Origin: Gemmiger sp. An120
Lineage (GTDB): Bacteria; Bacillota; Clostridia; Oscillospirales; Ruminococcaceae
Reading direction: 5' to 3'
Length of the DNA stretch: 64,000 nt
Assembly (NCBI RefSeq): GCF_002160955.1
Contig: NZ_NFLN01000001.1
Coordinates: 124,001-188,000, forward strand
How positions within the stretch are numbered: position 1 is the stretch's first letter; each line of letters starts with the position of its first letter. The notes beneath the pieces were generated by a model that did no database searches, was not told where the DNA came from, and saw only the letters and a list, made by a program, of their open reading frames with translations. The position numbers and the translations under genes were made by a program. This document shows positions 53,212 to 61,239 of this stretch, piece after piece.

Positions 53212-54507
53212 CTAATATACGGTCACTTTCCCGCTCCCGGATATCGCGCACTCCGCCTCTTCGGTATAGATATCTTCCCGGAGTTTATCCTCATAATCAG
53301 ATCTGCCAATCTGTTTCCACGCTTCAGACTCTGCCATGCGCAGATAGATCCCAGCCGGCACGCCCTGACAGTTCTCCGTCAGCCAGTCCGGTACGGCTTC
53401 CAAAAATGTCTCGTACTGGCCTGAACATAGGGCCTCATCCATAAAAATATACGTCACAGCGGAAACCTCCTTTAAAAACGATTCTCCATCCGCCGCACCG
53501 TTTCCTCCATCCTTAATTTCCGTGTATATCTTTATCCCTTCAGAAGGCAGATACTGCTCCGCAAATATGCGGACCTGCTCTTCGTAGGAAGGGCGCTTCA
53601 GAATTTCTCCGTAATCATCTTCATACCGGTACAGGCCGTTTTCATAGGTACGGTACACTGTCACGACATCCGATTCACCGCCCTGTTCCGGATACACCTT
53701 TAGGTGTTCCTGCTCGACGGCGTCTCCCGGCGCGTAGGATATATAATGAAACTGCTGCTCATATTTCCCTTCGATCCAGTCCAGCATCTGCACGACAGAT
53801 GTAACGACCCCTTTCTGTGTATCGGTCAGTCCCTCATAAGGCCCGGTAAGGCCTGTCATGTCCATAACCTCTTCCTGTCTGGCACCAAGCCATGCGCCGC
53901 CGTCATAGCTGGCCTTCCATTCGCCGGGCCCGAAGGTGATGCTCCCGTCCGGAAATGTGCCTTCACCGACAGTCAGCCCCGTATGGCAGTTCACGATCTT
54001 TGCGCTGACACTCCAGTTTGGATCCCCTGTTTCCATGATTCCGGTCAGGACATCCGATGTCGTGATCGTCAACAGCATCTTTGCCTGTAGAATACCGTCG
54101 ATATTCTCGTCGATATGATATATGAAACGGCTGTGATCGGTATCCGCCTCTACATAATAGCCCTGTTCGTCTTTCTCCATATCTTCCAGCACATCGTCAA
54201 TGGACCCGGCGTACATCTCTATAAGTTCTTCTTTCTGCGTCGGCGTCACTTCCAGAATTAGATCATCCCCGTCACGCCTTACATCGGTACAGTAATCTTC
54301 AAAAGCCTCCATGTTGTCCTCGATATCTGTATTGGCAAACTTAAATATCGAGGCAGGTATGGTAATCTTCTCTGTCATCTCCGGCAATGTTTTTCCGGCA
54401 TCCGGGTCCTGGACCTGACCTGCTGCCGGAGCGCCCGCACAGGCGCTGCAGACGAGTACCGAAGCAGCTGTCACCGCTGCGAGCACTGTTTTATATAGCT
54501 TGTCCAT
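53212..54507 (-). CDS. Lipoprotein, first gene of immunity-like cluster
   Basis: This 431-residue protein has signal YKTVLAAVTAASVLVCSAC (lipobox CSAC) and an acidic, mostly beta extracellular region (ILEVTPTQKEELIEMYAGSI; FTFGP-like turns; ISGSGKVTVY at the end). I choose ATG 54507 because AGAGGAG lies eight bases upstream; GTG 54516 overlaps it. Family not recognised. It is the promoter-proximal gene of a leftward run to 49130. Confidence 0.75.
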   Translation of the reverse strand: MDKLYKTVLAAVTAASVLVCSACAGAPAAGQVQDPDAGKTLPEMTEKITIPASIFKFANTDIEDNMEAFEDYCTDVRRDGDDLILEVTPTQKEELIEMYAGSIDDVLEDMEKDEQGYYVEADTDHSRFIYHIDENIDGILQAKMLLTITTSDVLTGIMETGDPNWSVSAKIVNCHTGLTVGEGTFPDGSITFGPGEWKASYDGGAWLGARQEEVMDMTGLTGPYEGLTDTQKGVVTSVVQMLDWIEGKYEQQFHYISYAPGDAVEQEHLKVYPEQGGESDVVTVYRTYENGLYRYEDDYGEILKRPSYEEQVRIFAEQYLPSEGIKIYTEIKDGGNGAADGESFLKEVSAVTYIFMDEALCSGQYETFLEAVPDWLTENCQGVPAGIYLRMAESEAWKQIGRSDYEDKLREDIYTEEAECAISGSGKVTVY

Positions 54508-54639
54508 CCTCTTCACTCCTCTGAAAACACATTTCTATGCTGATAATAATACCATATTCAAGCTGTAAAAGTTACCGTTTTTATAGATTTTTTCATCTCA
54601 GATCTGCTAAGAACGGCAACACCCCAGGCAGTCAGGGTA

Positions 54640-55381
54640 TCTGTGCGCAAAGTCACTGACCAGATACCGTTTTGACAAGGTGAAAGAGCGTGCCAAGCTG
54701 AAAAGTTCTATCGCTCGACTGGTCTGCATCCTGTTTCCAGAGTTGGAAAAGCTCGTTCCTTCTCTGCATATTGCTTCTGTCTACGCCCTGCTGGAGGAGT
54801 TCCCCGGTGCCAAACAGATTGCCGCAACTCATTTGACGAGGCTGAAAACACTGCTCGAAACCGCCTCTAAAGGCCACTACAAACGGGACATGGCTCTTGA
54901 AATCCGGGATGCCGCCAGAAATTCTATTGGCTCCTGGATGCCTGCCAAGTCTCTTGAATTGCAGCACACCATCCGGCTCATCCGAGAACTGGACGACGAA
55001 ATTGCTGAAATTGAAAAGCAAATTCAAGCCATTATGGATGAACTTAATTCTCCCATTACCACTATCCCAGGGATTGGATTCCGAATGGCTGCCATGATTT
55101 TTGCTGAGGTTGGTGACTTCACTCGTTTTGATTCCCCGGACAAGCTGTTGGCCTACGCTGGGATGTCGCCCTCAACTTACCAGTCTGGACAACTCAAGAA
55201 TTGCTACCCACACATGGAAAAGCATGGCTCTCGATACCTACGCTACGCTCTTTACAACGCGACCAAGTATGTCTGCCACTGGGATCCGACCTTTGCTGCC
55301 TATCTTGCTAAGAAGCGTGCGGAGGGCAAACACTACAATGTCGCGCTTTCTCATGCTACAAAAAAGTTGGTTCGTCTAATA
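54640..55381 (+). pseudogene. IS110-family transposase remnant
   Basis: From KSLTRYRFDKVKERAKLKSS onward the frame matches the second half of an IS110 transposase, including the Transposase_20 helix-hairpin region (TTIPGIGFRMAAMIFAEVGD, SPDKLLAYAGMSPSTYQSG). The N-terminal DEDD catalytic region of about 150 residues is absent, and the protein stops at LVRLI, earlier than relatives. It cannot transpose. It abuts a truncated gene at 55383. Confidence 0.85.
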
Positions 55382-55382
55382 T

Positions 55383-55601
55383 AAGCCAACCATTTATTGG
55401 GACTTTCATTCGCTGCTGCTGGGTATCCAGATGATGTTCAGCTTCATGCTGGTGGACAATGACCAGCCCCTGCGCCTGTGCAAGCACTGCCAGAAGGTGT
55501 TTTTGGGCAGCCGGTCCAATGCGGCCTTTTGCAGCCCACGGTGCAAGAACCAGTACAATGTCTACAAAAGCCGTGAGAAATCCAAGGGGGAAGCAGACTA
55601 A
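55383..55601 (+). pseudogene. 3' fragment of a CxxC zinc-finger protein (DUF6076-like)
   Basis: The frame ends LCKHCQKVFLGSRSNAAFCS, PRCKNQYNVYKSREKSK with four cysteines in a zinc-finger arrangement, preceded by a helical stretch. This matches the C-terminus of hypothetical proteins common on Clostridia integrative elements. The 5' part is missing because IS110 sequence precedes it without a break. Confidence 0.65.
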
Positions 55602-56195
55602 TGAGGGCGTTGTCGCTGTGGCGGGACAAGGGGTTGATATACCTTTGCTTCCTTTTCCGGCCAGGCGGATTTTGCCCGCTGTGCAAATCCTGATTTCGTC
55701 CATGGCTGTACAAAATCCTCCTGCCCTACTGCCGCCGAGAAGTGTCTGCCCGCTGCCCATCTGCCCAAGTTGCAGATGCCGCAGCCAGCCCCTTCCCGGC
55801 GCCAGCCGGAAGCAAAGGTATAACACACTAGACTTTCCTACGGAAAATCGTGTGCCAACAGGGGTGCTGCTCGCCCCTATTGGAAACCCAGAGCCAAAGG
55901 GGCTATGCCCCTCTGGACACCCCGCCTGTCCACGCAGTGGCTATCCATCCTGCTTCCGCACGCCGGATACGCTCCTGCCCGAACAGGTAAAACAGGCACA
56001 GAGATTTGCCCGGGTGGCGGGCAGATTTCTGTGCCTGTTTTTGTTCAGCGGTGGCTGGGCAAAGCATACGCGGAAGCCTTGCAGAACCCTCGGTCTTGGT
56101 TGGAAAATTTCGTATTGGAGTGCGAAAACTAATTGTCCCGAGTTCCTATATCTGGTATAATAAAACAGTCGAATTTTCTGACAGGAGGTACCCAT
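55602..56195. other. Non-coding stretch with long hairpin
   Basis: About 590 bases with no supported gene. A hairpin with 14-bp outer arms (55989-56002 and 56028-56041, AAAACAGGCACAGA and complement) and a GC-rich inner palindrome ends in TTTTTG, a good rightward terminator. The following 150 bases should hold the promoter for the XRE gene at 56196. Confidence 0.55.
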
Positions 56196-56402
56196 ATGGC
56201 CATCTCTTACAATAAGCTCTGGAAACTGCTCATTGATCGCAAAATGAGCAAGGCAGACTTACGCCGAGCGGCGGGAATCGCTCCCAATACTATGACAAAA
56301 CTAAACCGCGATGAAGAAGTGACCCTAGAAACGCTGGGGAAAATTTGCGGTGTGCTGGGAGTTAATATAGGAGATATTGTCGATTTGCTTCCTACGACCT
56401 AA
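56196..56402 (+). CDS. Small XRE-type regulator
   Basis: This 68-residue single helix-turn-helix protein (YNKLWKLLIDRKMSKADLRR; NTMTKLNRDEEVTLETLGKI) is related to the protein at 13230 in the other island. AGGAGG precedes ATG 56196; the longer frame has no ribosome site. It leads the rightward genes up to the zinc-ribbon nuclease and may control them. Confidence 0.85.
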   Translation: MAISYNKLWKLLIDRKMSKADLRRAAGIAPNTMTKLNRDEEVTLETLGKICGVLGVNIGDIVDLLPTT

Positions 56403-56432
56403 ATATATTTATACGACAGGAGATTGCTTAAG

Positions 56433-56867
56433 ATGTTTGAAGTAGATCAAAAAATAGATTTGCCAGCGCAAGAAAATGCCACCAAGATGATAGGGTACGT
56501 AAAAAAAGCCGCGGAGATGACACATACAGTCATCATAGCGGATAAAAAAGCGGCAAAGGCCATTTCTGCAGTTCAGACACAAGACAAAAGAAGAAAATGG
56601 AATGTTTTACAGGAATACCTTAAAGAATATGGCAAATTTATCAATGAGACAACTTTACTTACCGGGGTTTGTGTCTACCCAGTGAATGCGGAGTTTTATG
56701 CTGAGGCCACTTTGCAGGAACTCGACCGACAGCTTCAGATTATAGTGGGAATCGTATACTTAAAAGAGGCGGTTCGTGTTGCAATTAATAAGGCGTATGA
56801 GGAGTGCCTAAAAAAGTTGCTCAGGAAAAGTGGAATGTTCACCGAGGCGCAGCTAAATCTTTTATAA
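56433..56867 (+). CDS. Hypothetical helical protein
   Basis: This 144-residue, mainly helical protein (NATKMIGYVKKAAEMTHTVI; LQEYLKEYGKFINETTLLTG) has no membrane segment. Start ATG 56433 has AGGAG ten bases upstream. It follows the XRE gene by 30 bases and likely shares its promoter. Family not recognised. Confidence 0.65.
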   Translation: MFEVDQKIDLPAQENATKMIGYVKKAAEMTHTVIIADKKAAKAISAVQTQDKRRKWNVLQEYLKEYGKFINETTLLTGVCVYPVNAEFYAEATLQELDRQLQIIVGIVYLKEAVRVAINKAYEECLKKLLRKSGMFTEAQLNLL

Positions 56868-56937
56868 ATCAGATGTAAATGTCAATGATTCCAAGATTAA
56901 AAAGTGGCTGGGCGGGGGAAAGGGTTAAGAGTGGACT

Positions 56938-57480
56938 ATGAAGAAAAACAACATTACACTATGTTTGGCTGTAGGTTTCTTTGCTTTAGCAGCAGCGTTA
57001 ATTGTGTTTCGAATAAGCGATCAGGCGCTCATAGCCATATCGATTTCTTCGTTTGTTTATACCCTTGCGCAAACGTTCCGAAATAGTGTGGATTTAAAGA
57101 ATGAAGAACACAAACAACAACTTGATACTTTTAATTCCATTGGCTCACTCAATCTCAATCAATCTCAGCTCATGATACTAAAAAGGTATGCTCCTTGGTT
57201 TTTCTCTACTAAGAACGAAAAACGAGTGCATCAGGCTGCAACGATATTTGAATGTATAGCTTTTGCAATACTATTTGTTGGATTGACCGTCCCAATTCCG
57301 ATTTTGTACAACGAAAAAATCAGTGATATAGCAACCGTGCTGTCATTTGGATTTTTGTTTTTGAGTATGTGGCAGGTTGAGAAAAATGCGGAACGAAAAG
57401 CTCAATGGGAAGATATTCAGTTGATGGCTACGATCAGCCAACAACCATCACAGCAGAACTCTGAGACTACCAACACCTGA
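56938..57480 (+). CDS. Four-TM membrane protein
   Basis: This 180-residue protein has two N-terminal helices (about 7-25 and 30-47), a cytoplasmic loop of about 55 residues and two further helices (about 103-123 and 130-148), ending in a Gln/Ser/Thr-rich tail (SQQPSQQNSETTNT). This layout resembles small membrane proteins associated with defence genes, but no family match is claimed. 70 bases separate it from the preceding gene; 208 bases of AT-rich DNA without a gene lie between it and the nuclease gene. Confidence 0.65.
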   Translation: MKKNNITLCLAVGFFALAAALIVFRISDQALIAISISSFVYTLAQTFRNSVDLKNEEHKQQLDTFNSIGSLNLNQSQLMILKRYAPWFFSTKNEKRVHQAATIFECIAFAILFVGLTVPIPILYNEKISDIATVLSFGFLFLSMWQVEKNAERKAQWEDIQLMATISQQPSQQNSETTNT

Positions 57481-57688
57481 ATTGATAAAAAAAGCAACTA
57501 CTACTAGAAGGAACCATACCGAATGCCAGATTGCCAAAATAGCTACGATGATGCTGGGTAGAACACTAAGGGCAACGACAGTAAGAATACAATATCTATG
57601 GCGACAATTTTATAACGTTGAAGGCTCTGCTATTTCTAATGGCCTTTAGAAATTGAAAATAGGATTTTTTGCGGGGGGCGGGGTTTAG

Positions 57689-59488
57689 ATGTCAAAAAAG
57701 AAAAGTAATGAAGAATTTGTAATAGAATTAAAGGCGATAAACCCCGATATCCAACCATTGGATCAATATGTAACTGCCTTGACAAAAATCAGATTTCAAT
57801 GCAAGGTTTGCGGCTACCAATGGGCGGCTAAGCCAAATTCGGTATTAAATGGTCACGGATGTCCTGAATGTGGCAAAAGAAAAATTGGAAATAGCCTCCG
57901 AAAAACACACGATCAATTTGTTCAAGAACTTCGTAACAAAAATCCCAATTTGATTGTCATAGGCACATATACAGGTAACAAACATAAAATAAAAGTAAGA
58001 TGTGGTAAATGTGGGTATGAGTGGTCACCAACTCCTCATGATTTGCTGGGTGGGCACGGGTGTCCACGATGCGGCCTATCCAACCAGAAAAACGCCCAAC
58101 GGCGCAGCCATCAGCAGTTTGTAGAAGACTTACATAAGGTCAATCCTAACATACAATGCCTTGATGAATATCATAACAATCACCAAAAAATACATTTTAA
58201 ATGCGCAGAATGTGGACGGGTTTGGTTTACTACGCCGTATAGTGTATTAGCTGGACACGGGTGCCCTGAGTGTGCACATTCTTCAACGTCTTTTTTTGAG
58301 CAGGCAATCCTCTATGCATTTAGACTATGTCTCGGAGAAGATGCTGTACTTACCAGAAATCACGAAATGATTGGTATGGAATTAGATATCTACATTCCGT
58401 GCCTGAATGTTGCTTTTGAACCAGGCAGCTGGGATTGGCATTATAATAAGAAAAAGCGGGATACTGAGAAAAGAAAACGGTGCGCAGAGAAAGGAATCCG
58501 TCTTATTAATATCTTTACGGATTACAAGGAAGACACTCCACCGTATTCTTCGGATTGTATTGTCTGCAAACACAATCTTGGAAATGCAACATGGAATGAA
58601 ACGAAAGAAACCATAGCGATGTTGCTTGCAAAGTATGGTTTGGCACTGTCAGAACAACAATGGGTATGTGTAAGAGGTTATGCTCAGAAAAAAAGCAAGA
58701 AGAAAAAACAGGAGAAATTCATTTCTGAGCTTAAGGAGATTAACCCCAACATTGTTTTGCGTAGCGAATATATTGATAGCGCTTCGAAGGTGTCTTTGCG
58801 TTGCAATATTTGTGGCCACGAATGGGAAGCTACTCCAAATAGTCTGCTGAGCGGACATGGATGTCCAGTTTGTGGTAGAAAATCAACAAATCTAGCACAT
58901 AGAAGTGATCCACATACCTTTTTGGAGCGAATGGCTGAAATAAACCCATCTATTGAAATTAAGGAACCCTATCTGGGATCAAAAGAAAAGCTCTTATGTA
59001 GGTGTACGGTCTGCGGGAATGAATGGCGCGCATTACCTAACCATCTTCTTAAAGGGCAAGGGTGTCCACTTTGTGGAAGGAAACGTGCCGCGCAGAAAAA
59101 TACCCGTACTCATGCTGAATTTGTGAATTTGCTCTCAATAAAAAACTCAAAAATCGAAGTGCTCGGGAAGTACACTGGTAGTGCTAACAAAGTGTTGGTA
59201 AAATGCAAACATTGCGGGTATATATGGGATGGAGATCCGGTAACCCTTATGTCGGGACATGGCTGTCCCAAGTGTGGCGGATCAATGAAACGCACTCAAC
59301 AGCAGTTTGAGCAAGAACTGGCTGAAAAGTTTCCTGACTTGAAAGTTGTTGGTACATATTCTGGTGCAAGTACGAAGGTCAAAATCGAATGCAAGGTATG
59401 TAACTATTGTTGGGATATTCGGCCGCATGATTTGCTTCGTGGCAAGGGGTGTCCACAGTGCAGAAAACGAAAAGCTAAGACTCAATAA
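57689..59488 (+). CDS. Seven-zinc-ribbon protein with embedded nuclease-like domain
   Basis: 599 residues. A unit of about 65 residues ending [K]xCxxCGYxW..P..LL.GHGCPxCG is repeated three times (residues 1-205). A Vsr/DUF559-like nuclease region follows (SFFEQAILYAFRLC, ELDIYIPCLNVAFEPGSWDW, HYNKKKRDTEKRKRC, GIRLINIF; about 206-320). Four more ribbon units then run to the end. Each ribbon has two CxxC pairs (PF14311-type 'probable zinc-ribbon'). In the nuclease part E/D-x-D, E and a K/D/K/R pattern fit a PD-(D/E)XK-like active site. It probably cuts or nicks DNA bound through the ribbons; phage defence is plausible. Confidence 0.8.
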   Translation: MSKKKSNEEFVIELKAINPDIQPLDQYVTALTKIRFQCKVCGYQWAAKPNSVLNGHGCPECGKRKIGNSLRKTHDQFVQELRNKNPNLIVIGTYTGNKHKIKVRCGKCGYEWSPTPHDLLGGHGCPRCGLSNQKNAQRRSHQQFVEDLHKVNPNIQCLDEYHNNHQKIHFKCAECGRVWFTTPYSVLAGHGCPECAHSSTSFFEQAILYAFRLCLGEDAVLTRNHEMIGMELDIYIPCLNVAFEPGSWDWHYNKKKRDTEKRKRCAEKGIRLINIFTDYKEDTPPYSSDCIVCKHNLGNATWNETKETIAMLLAKYGLALSEQQWVCVRGYAQKKSKKKKQEKFISELKEINPNIVLRSEYIDSASKVSLRCNICGHEWEATPNSLLSGHGCPVCGRKSTNLAHRSDPHTFLERMAEINPSIEIKEPYLGSKEKLLCRCTVCGNEWRALPNHLLKGQGCPLCGRKRAAQKNTRTHAEFVNLLSIKNSKIEVLGKYTGSANKVLVKCKHCGYIWDGDPVTLMSGHGCPKCGGSMKRTQQQFEQELAEKFPDLKVVGTYSGASTKVKIECKVCNYCWDIRPHDLLRGKGCPQCRKRKAKTQ

Positions 59489-59526
59489 GTATATCTAAAA
59501 TACCCTTAAAAATAATATTAAGGGCC

Positions 59527-59582
59527 TAAACTAAAGGACATGGGTAACCGCCTATTGGCGGCTACCCATGTCCTTTAGTTTA
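59527..59582. terminator. Long bidirectional terminator
   Basis: A 20-bp perfect stem (59527-59546 and 59563-59582) whose inner loop contains a further stem CCGCC/GGCGG. It lies between the convergent zinc-ribbon gene and rlmD tail and serves both. Confidence 0.85.
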
Positions 59583-59585
59583 TCT

Positions 59586-61220
59586 CTAAATCATCTGAAA
59601 ATATTTCAGTGTATCCACAATCGCCGCTTCCTTTTCCGGCGGGCACTGTGGCACTTTCGCGTCCTCTTTCTTTGACAGATTATAATTCTGCCCCACATCT
59701 AGTCCGCACTTCCGCTTAACCTGGGAGATATACAGGCTGGACACCTTCAGGCCGTGCTTTTCCAGCACATAGGCTTTGATCTCATCATAGGTGGCTTTAC
59801 TCTCCGCCGATGTCAAATCCTGCTCGTCCAGATTCAACTCCACCTCGATATGCTGCTTGGTGTTGAGTTTGGACAAAAGTACTACCGTCTCCACATGCTT
59901 GGTGCGGGGGAACAGGTCCACTGGCTGCACGCGGCGGGGCTGGTAACCCTTTTCCGCCAGAGTGCGCGCATCCCGTGCCGCCGTGGCCGGGTTGCAGCTT
60001 ACCATCACTAGGGTGCGAGGGCTCATCTGCACTACGGCGTCCAGGGTGGCCGCGTCGCAGCCTTTGCGGGGTGGATCCAGCACGATCACATCCGGCTTAT
60101 AGCCCTCCTGGCGAGCCAGCTTTTCCGCGGCCTGGCCCGCATCCATGCAGAAAAACTCCGCCCGGTCTGCGCCCATGCGGGCCGCTACCTCCCGGGCCGA
60201 ATCCACCGACTGGGGCACAACTTCGATGCCGGTCAGGCGGGCGCAGTCCGCGTACATGGACAAGCCGATGGTCCCCATCCCGCAGTACACGTCCAGCAGC
60301 CGGTCTTCCGGGCGCAGGGCGGCATACTGCCGGGCCACGGCATACAGCTGTTCGGCGGCGGGGGTGTTCACCTGATAAAATTCATGGATCCCCATCCGGA
60401 TGGGCACACCGGCCAGCGTGTCCTCAATGCGGCCCGGCCCCAGCAGGGTGCGGGTGCTGCGGCCCAGAATCACATTGGTGTTGGCCGTATTGCGGTTTAC
60501 CAGAATGGTGGTCAGGGAAAATTCTTCGGCCAGCGCAGCCGCAATGTCCTTTTCCCGGGGCAGAGCGTCCCCATTGATCACAAAACACAGCAGCCGCTGG
60601 CCGCTGTGCCAGCCCTGCCGCAGGAACAGATGGCGCACCAGCCCTTTGCCGGTGGTCTCGTCATAAGCCGAAGCGCCGGCCTGTTCCAGCAAGCGGCAGG
60701 CTTTCTGCGCGGCCTGATCCATCCATTCCGGCTGCAGCAGGCAATCGGAACAGGGCACAATCCGGTGGCTGCGTCCGGCATAAAATCCGGTGGTCAGGTG
60801 CCCGTCCGGGCCTGTGCCCACCGGCAGCTGCACTTTATTTCGGTAGCGCAGGGGAGAGGGGGCCGGAAGGATGGGTTCTACCGTCAGGTCAAATCCGCCG
60901 ATGCGGGTAAAGGCATCCTGCACAAACCCTTCTTTGGCCCGGCATTCGGCGGCATAGTCCAGATGCCGGAAGCAGCATCCGCCGCAGGGGCCGCATACCG
61001 GGCAATCCGGTTCCACGCGGCCCGGGCCTGCCTGCAGCAGCTGGTCTACAATGGCAAAGGCATACCGGCCGCAGTCCTTTACAATACGGGCCTGGATACG
61101 GTCGCCCGCAGCGCAGCCCGGCACAAAGACTGCCTGGCCATCCACCCGGCCCACGCCGTTGCCGTCACTGGACAGGCTCTCAATTTCCAGCGGTACGACG
61201 GTATTTTTTCGCAGCGACAT
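59586..61220 (-). CDS. rlmD: 23S rRNA (uracil-C5)-methyltransferase RlmD with element-encoded C-terminal tail
   Basis: Residues 1-451 are an RlmD/RumA enzyme: TRAM domain at the N-terminus, iron-sulfur cysteines CPVCGPCGGC, SAM motif LLDVYCGMGTIGLSM, DPPRKGCD and the catalytic SCNPAT, ending HVETVVLLSK. Then follow 93 extra residues (LNTKQHIEVELNLDEQDLTS through LYISQVKRKCGLDV to LKYFQMI), which standard RlmD lacks. The tail lies inside the element boundary. The enzyme methylates U1939-type uracils in 23S rRNA; the tail's effect is unknown. AAAGGAGG precedes the ATG. Confidence 0.93.
   Translation of the reverse strand: MSLRKNTVVPLEIESLSSDGNGVGRVDGQAVFVPGCAAGDRIQARIVKDCGRYAFAIVDQLLQAGPGRVEPDCPVCGPCGGCCFRHLDYAAECRAKEGFVQDAFTRIGGFDLTVEPILPAPSPLRYRNKVQLPVGTGPDGHLTTGFYAGRSHRIVPCSDCLLQPEWMDQAAQKACRLLEQAGASAYDETTGKGLVRHLFLRQGWHSGQRLLCFVINGDALPREKDIAAALAEEFSLTTILVNRNTANTNVILGRSTRTLLGPGRIEDTLAGVPIRMGIHEFYQVNTPAAEQLYAVARQYAALRPEDRLLDVYCGMGTIGLSMYADCARLTGIEVVPQSVDSAREVAARMGADRAEFFCMDAGQAAEKLARQEGYKPDVIVLDPPRKGCDAATLDAVVQMSPRTLVMVSCNPATAARDARTLAEKGYQPRRVQPVDLFPRTKHVETVVLLSKLNTKQHIEVELNLDEQDLTSAESKATYDEIKAYVLEKHGLKVSSLYISQVKRKCGLDVGQNYNLSKKEDAKVPQCPPEKEAAIVDTLKYFQMI
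59876..59897 (-). repeat. Attachment core, rlmD side
   Basis: The minus strand reads GTGGAGACGGTAGTACTT, coding VETVVL of RlmD. It is the direct-repeat partner of 45909-45930 with ACGGT shared and the same codon phase. Confidence 0.6.
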
Positions 61221-61239
61221 AGGAAGCCCTCCTTTCCGC

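Larger units (their letters stand above)
45918..59888. mobile_element. Serine-recombinase element integrated in rlmD
   Basis: This is about 14 kb between two copies of an ACGGT core, one in the 3' end of the recombinase gene and one in rlmD, both on the minus strand and in the same codon phase (VE-ACG-GT). Backbone genes lie directly outside both ends. Use of the rumA/rlmD 3' end by serine-recombinase elements is known in Firmicutes. Cargo: RhuM-family protein, immunity-like cluster, IS110 remnant, small XRE regulator, zinc-ribbon nuclease. No conjugation genes are seen, so it would need a helper to transfer. Confidence 0.75.

Noticed and set aside
55602-56160. Long overlapping frames after the IS110 remnant
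   Set aside because: Several frames are open on both strands, but none has a ribosome site or protein-like pattern; the GC-rich composition explains the openness.
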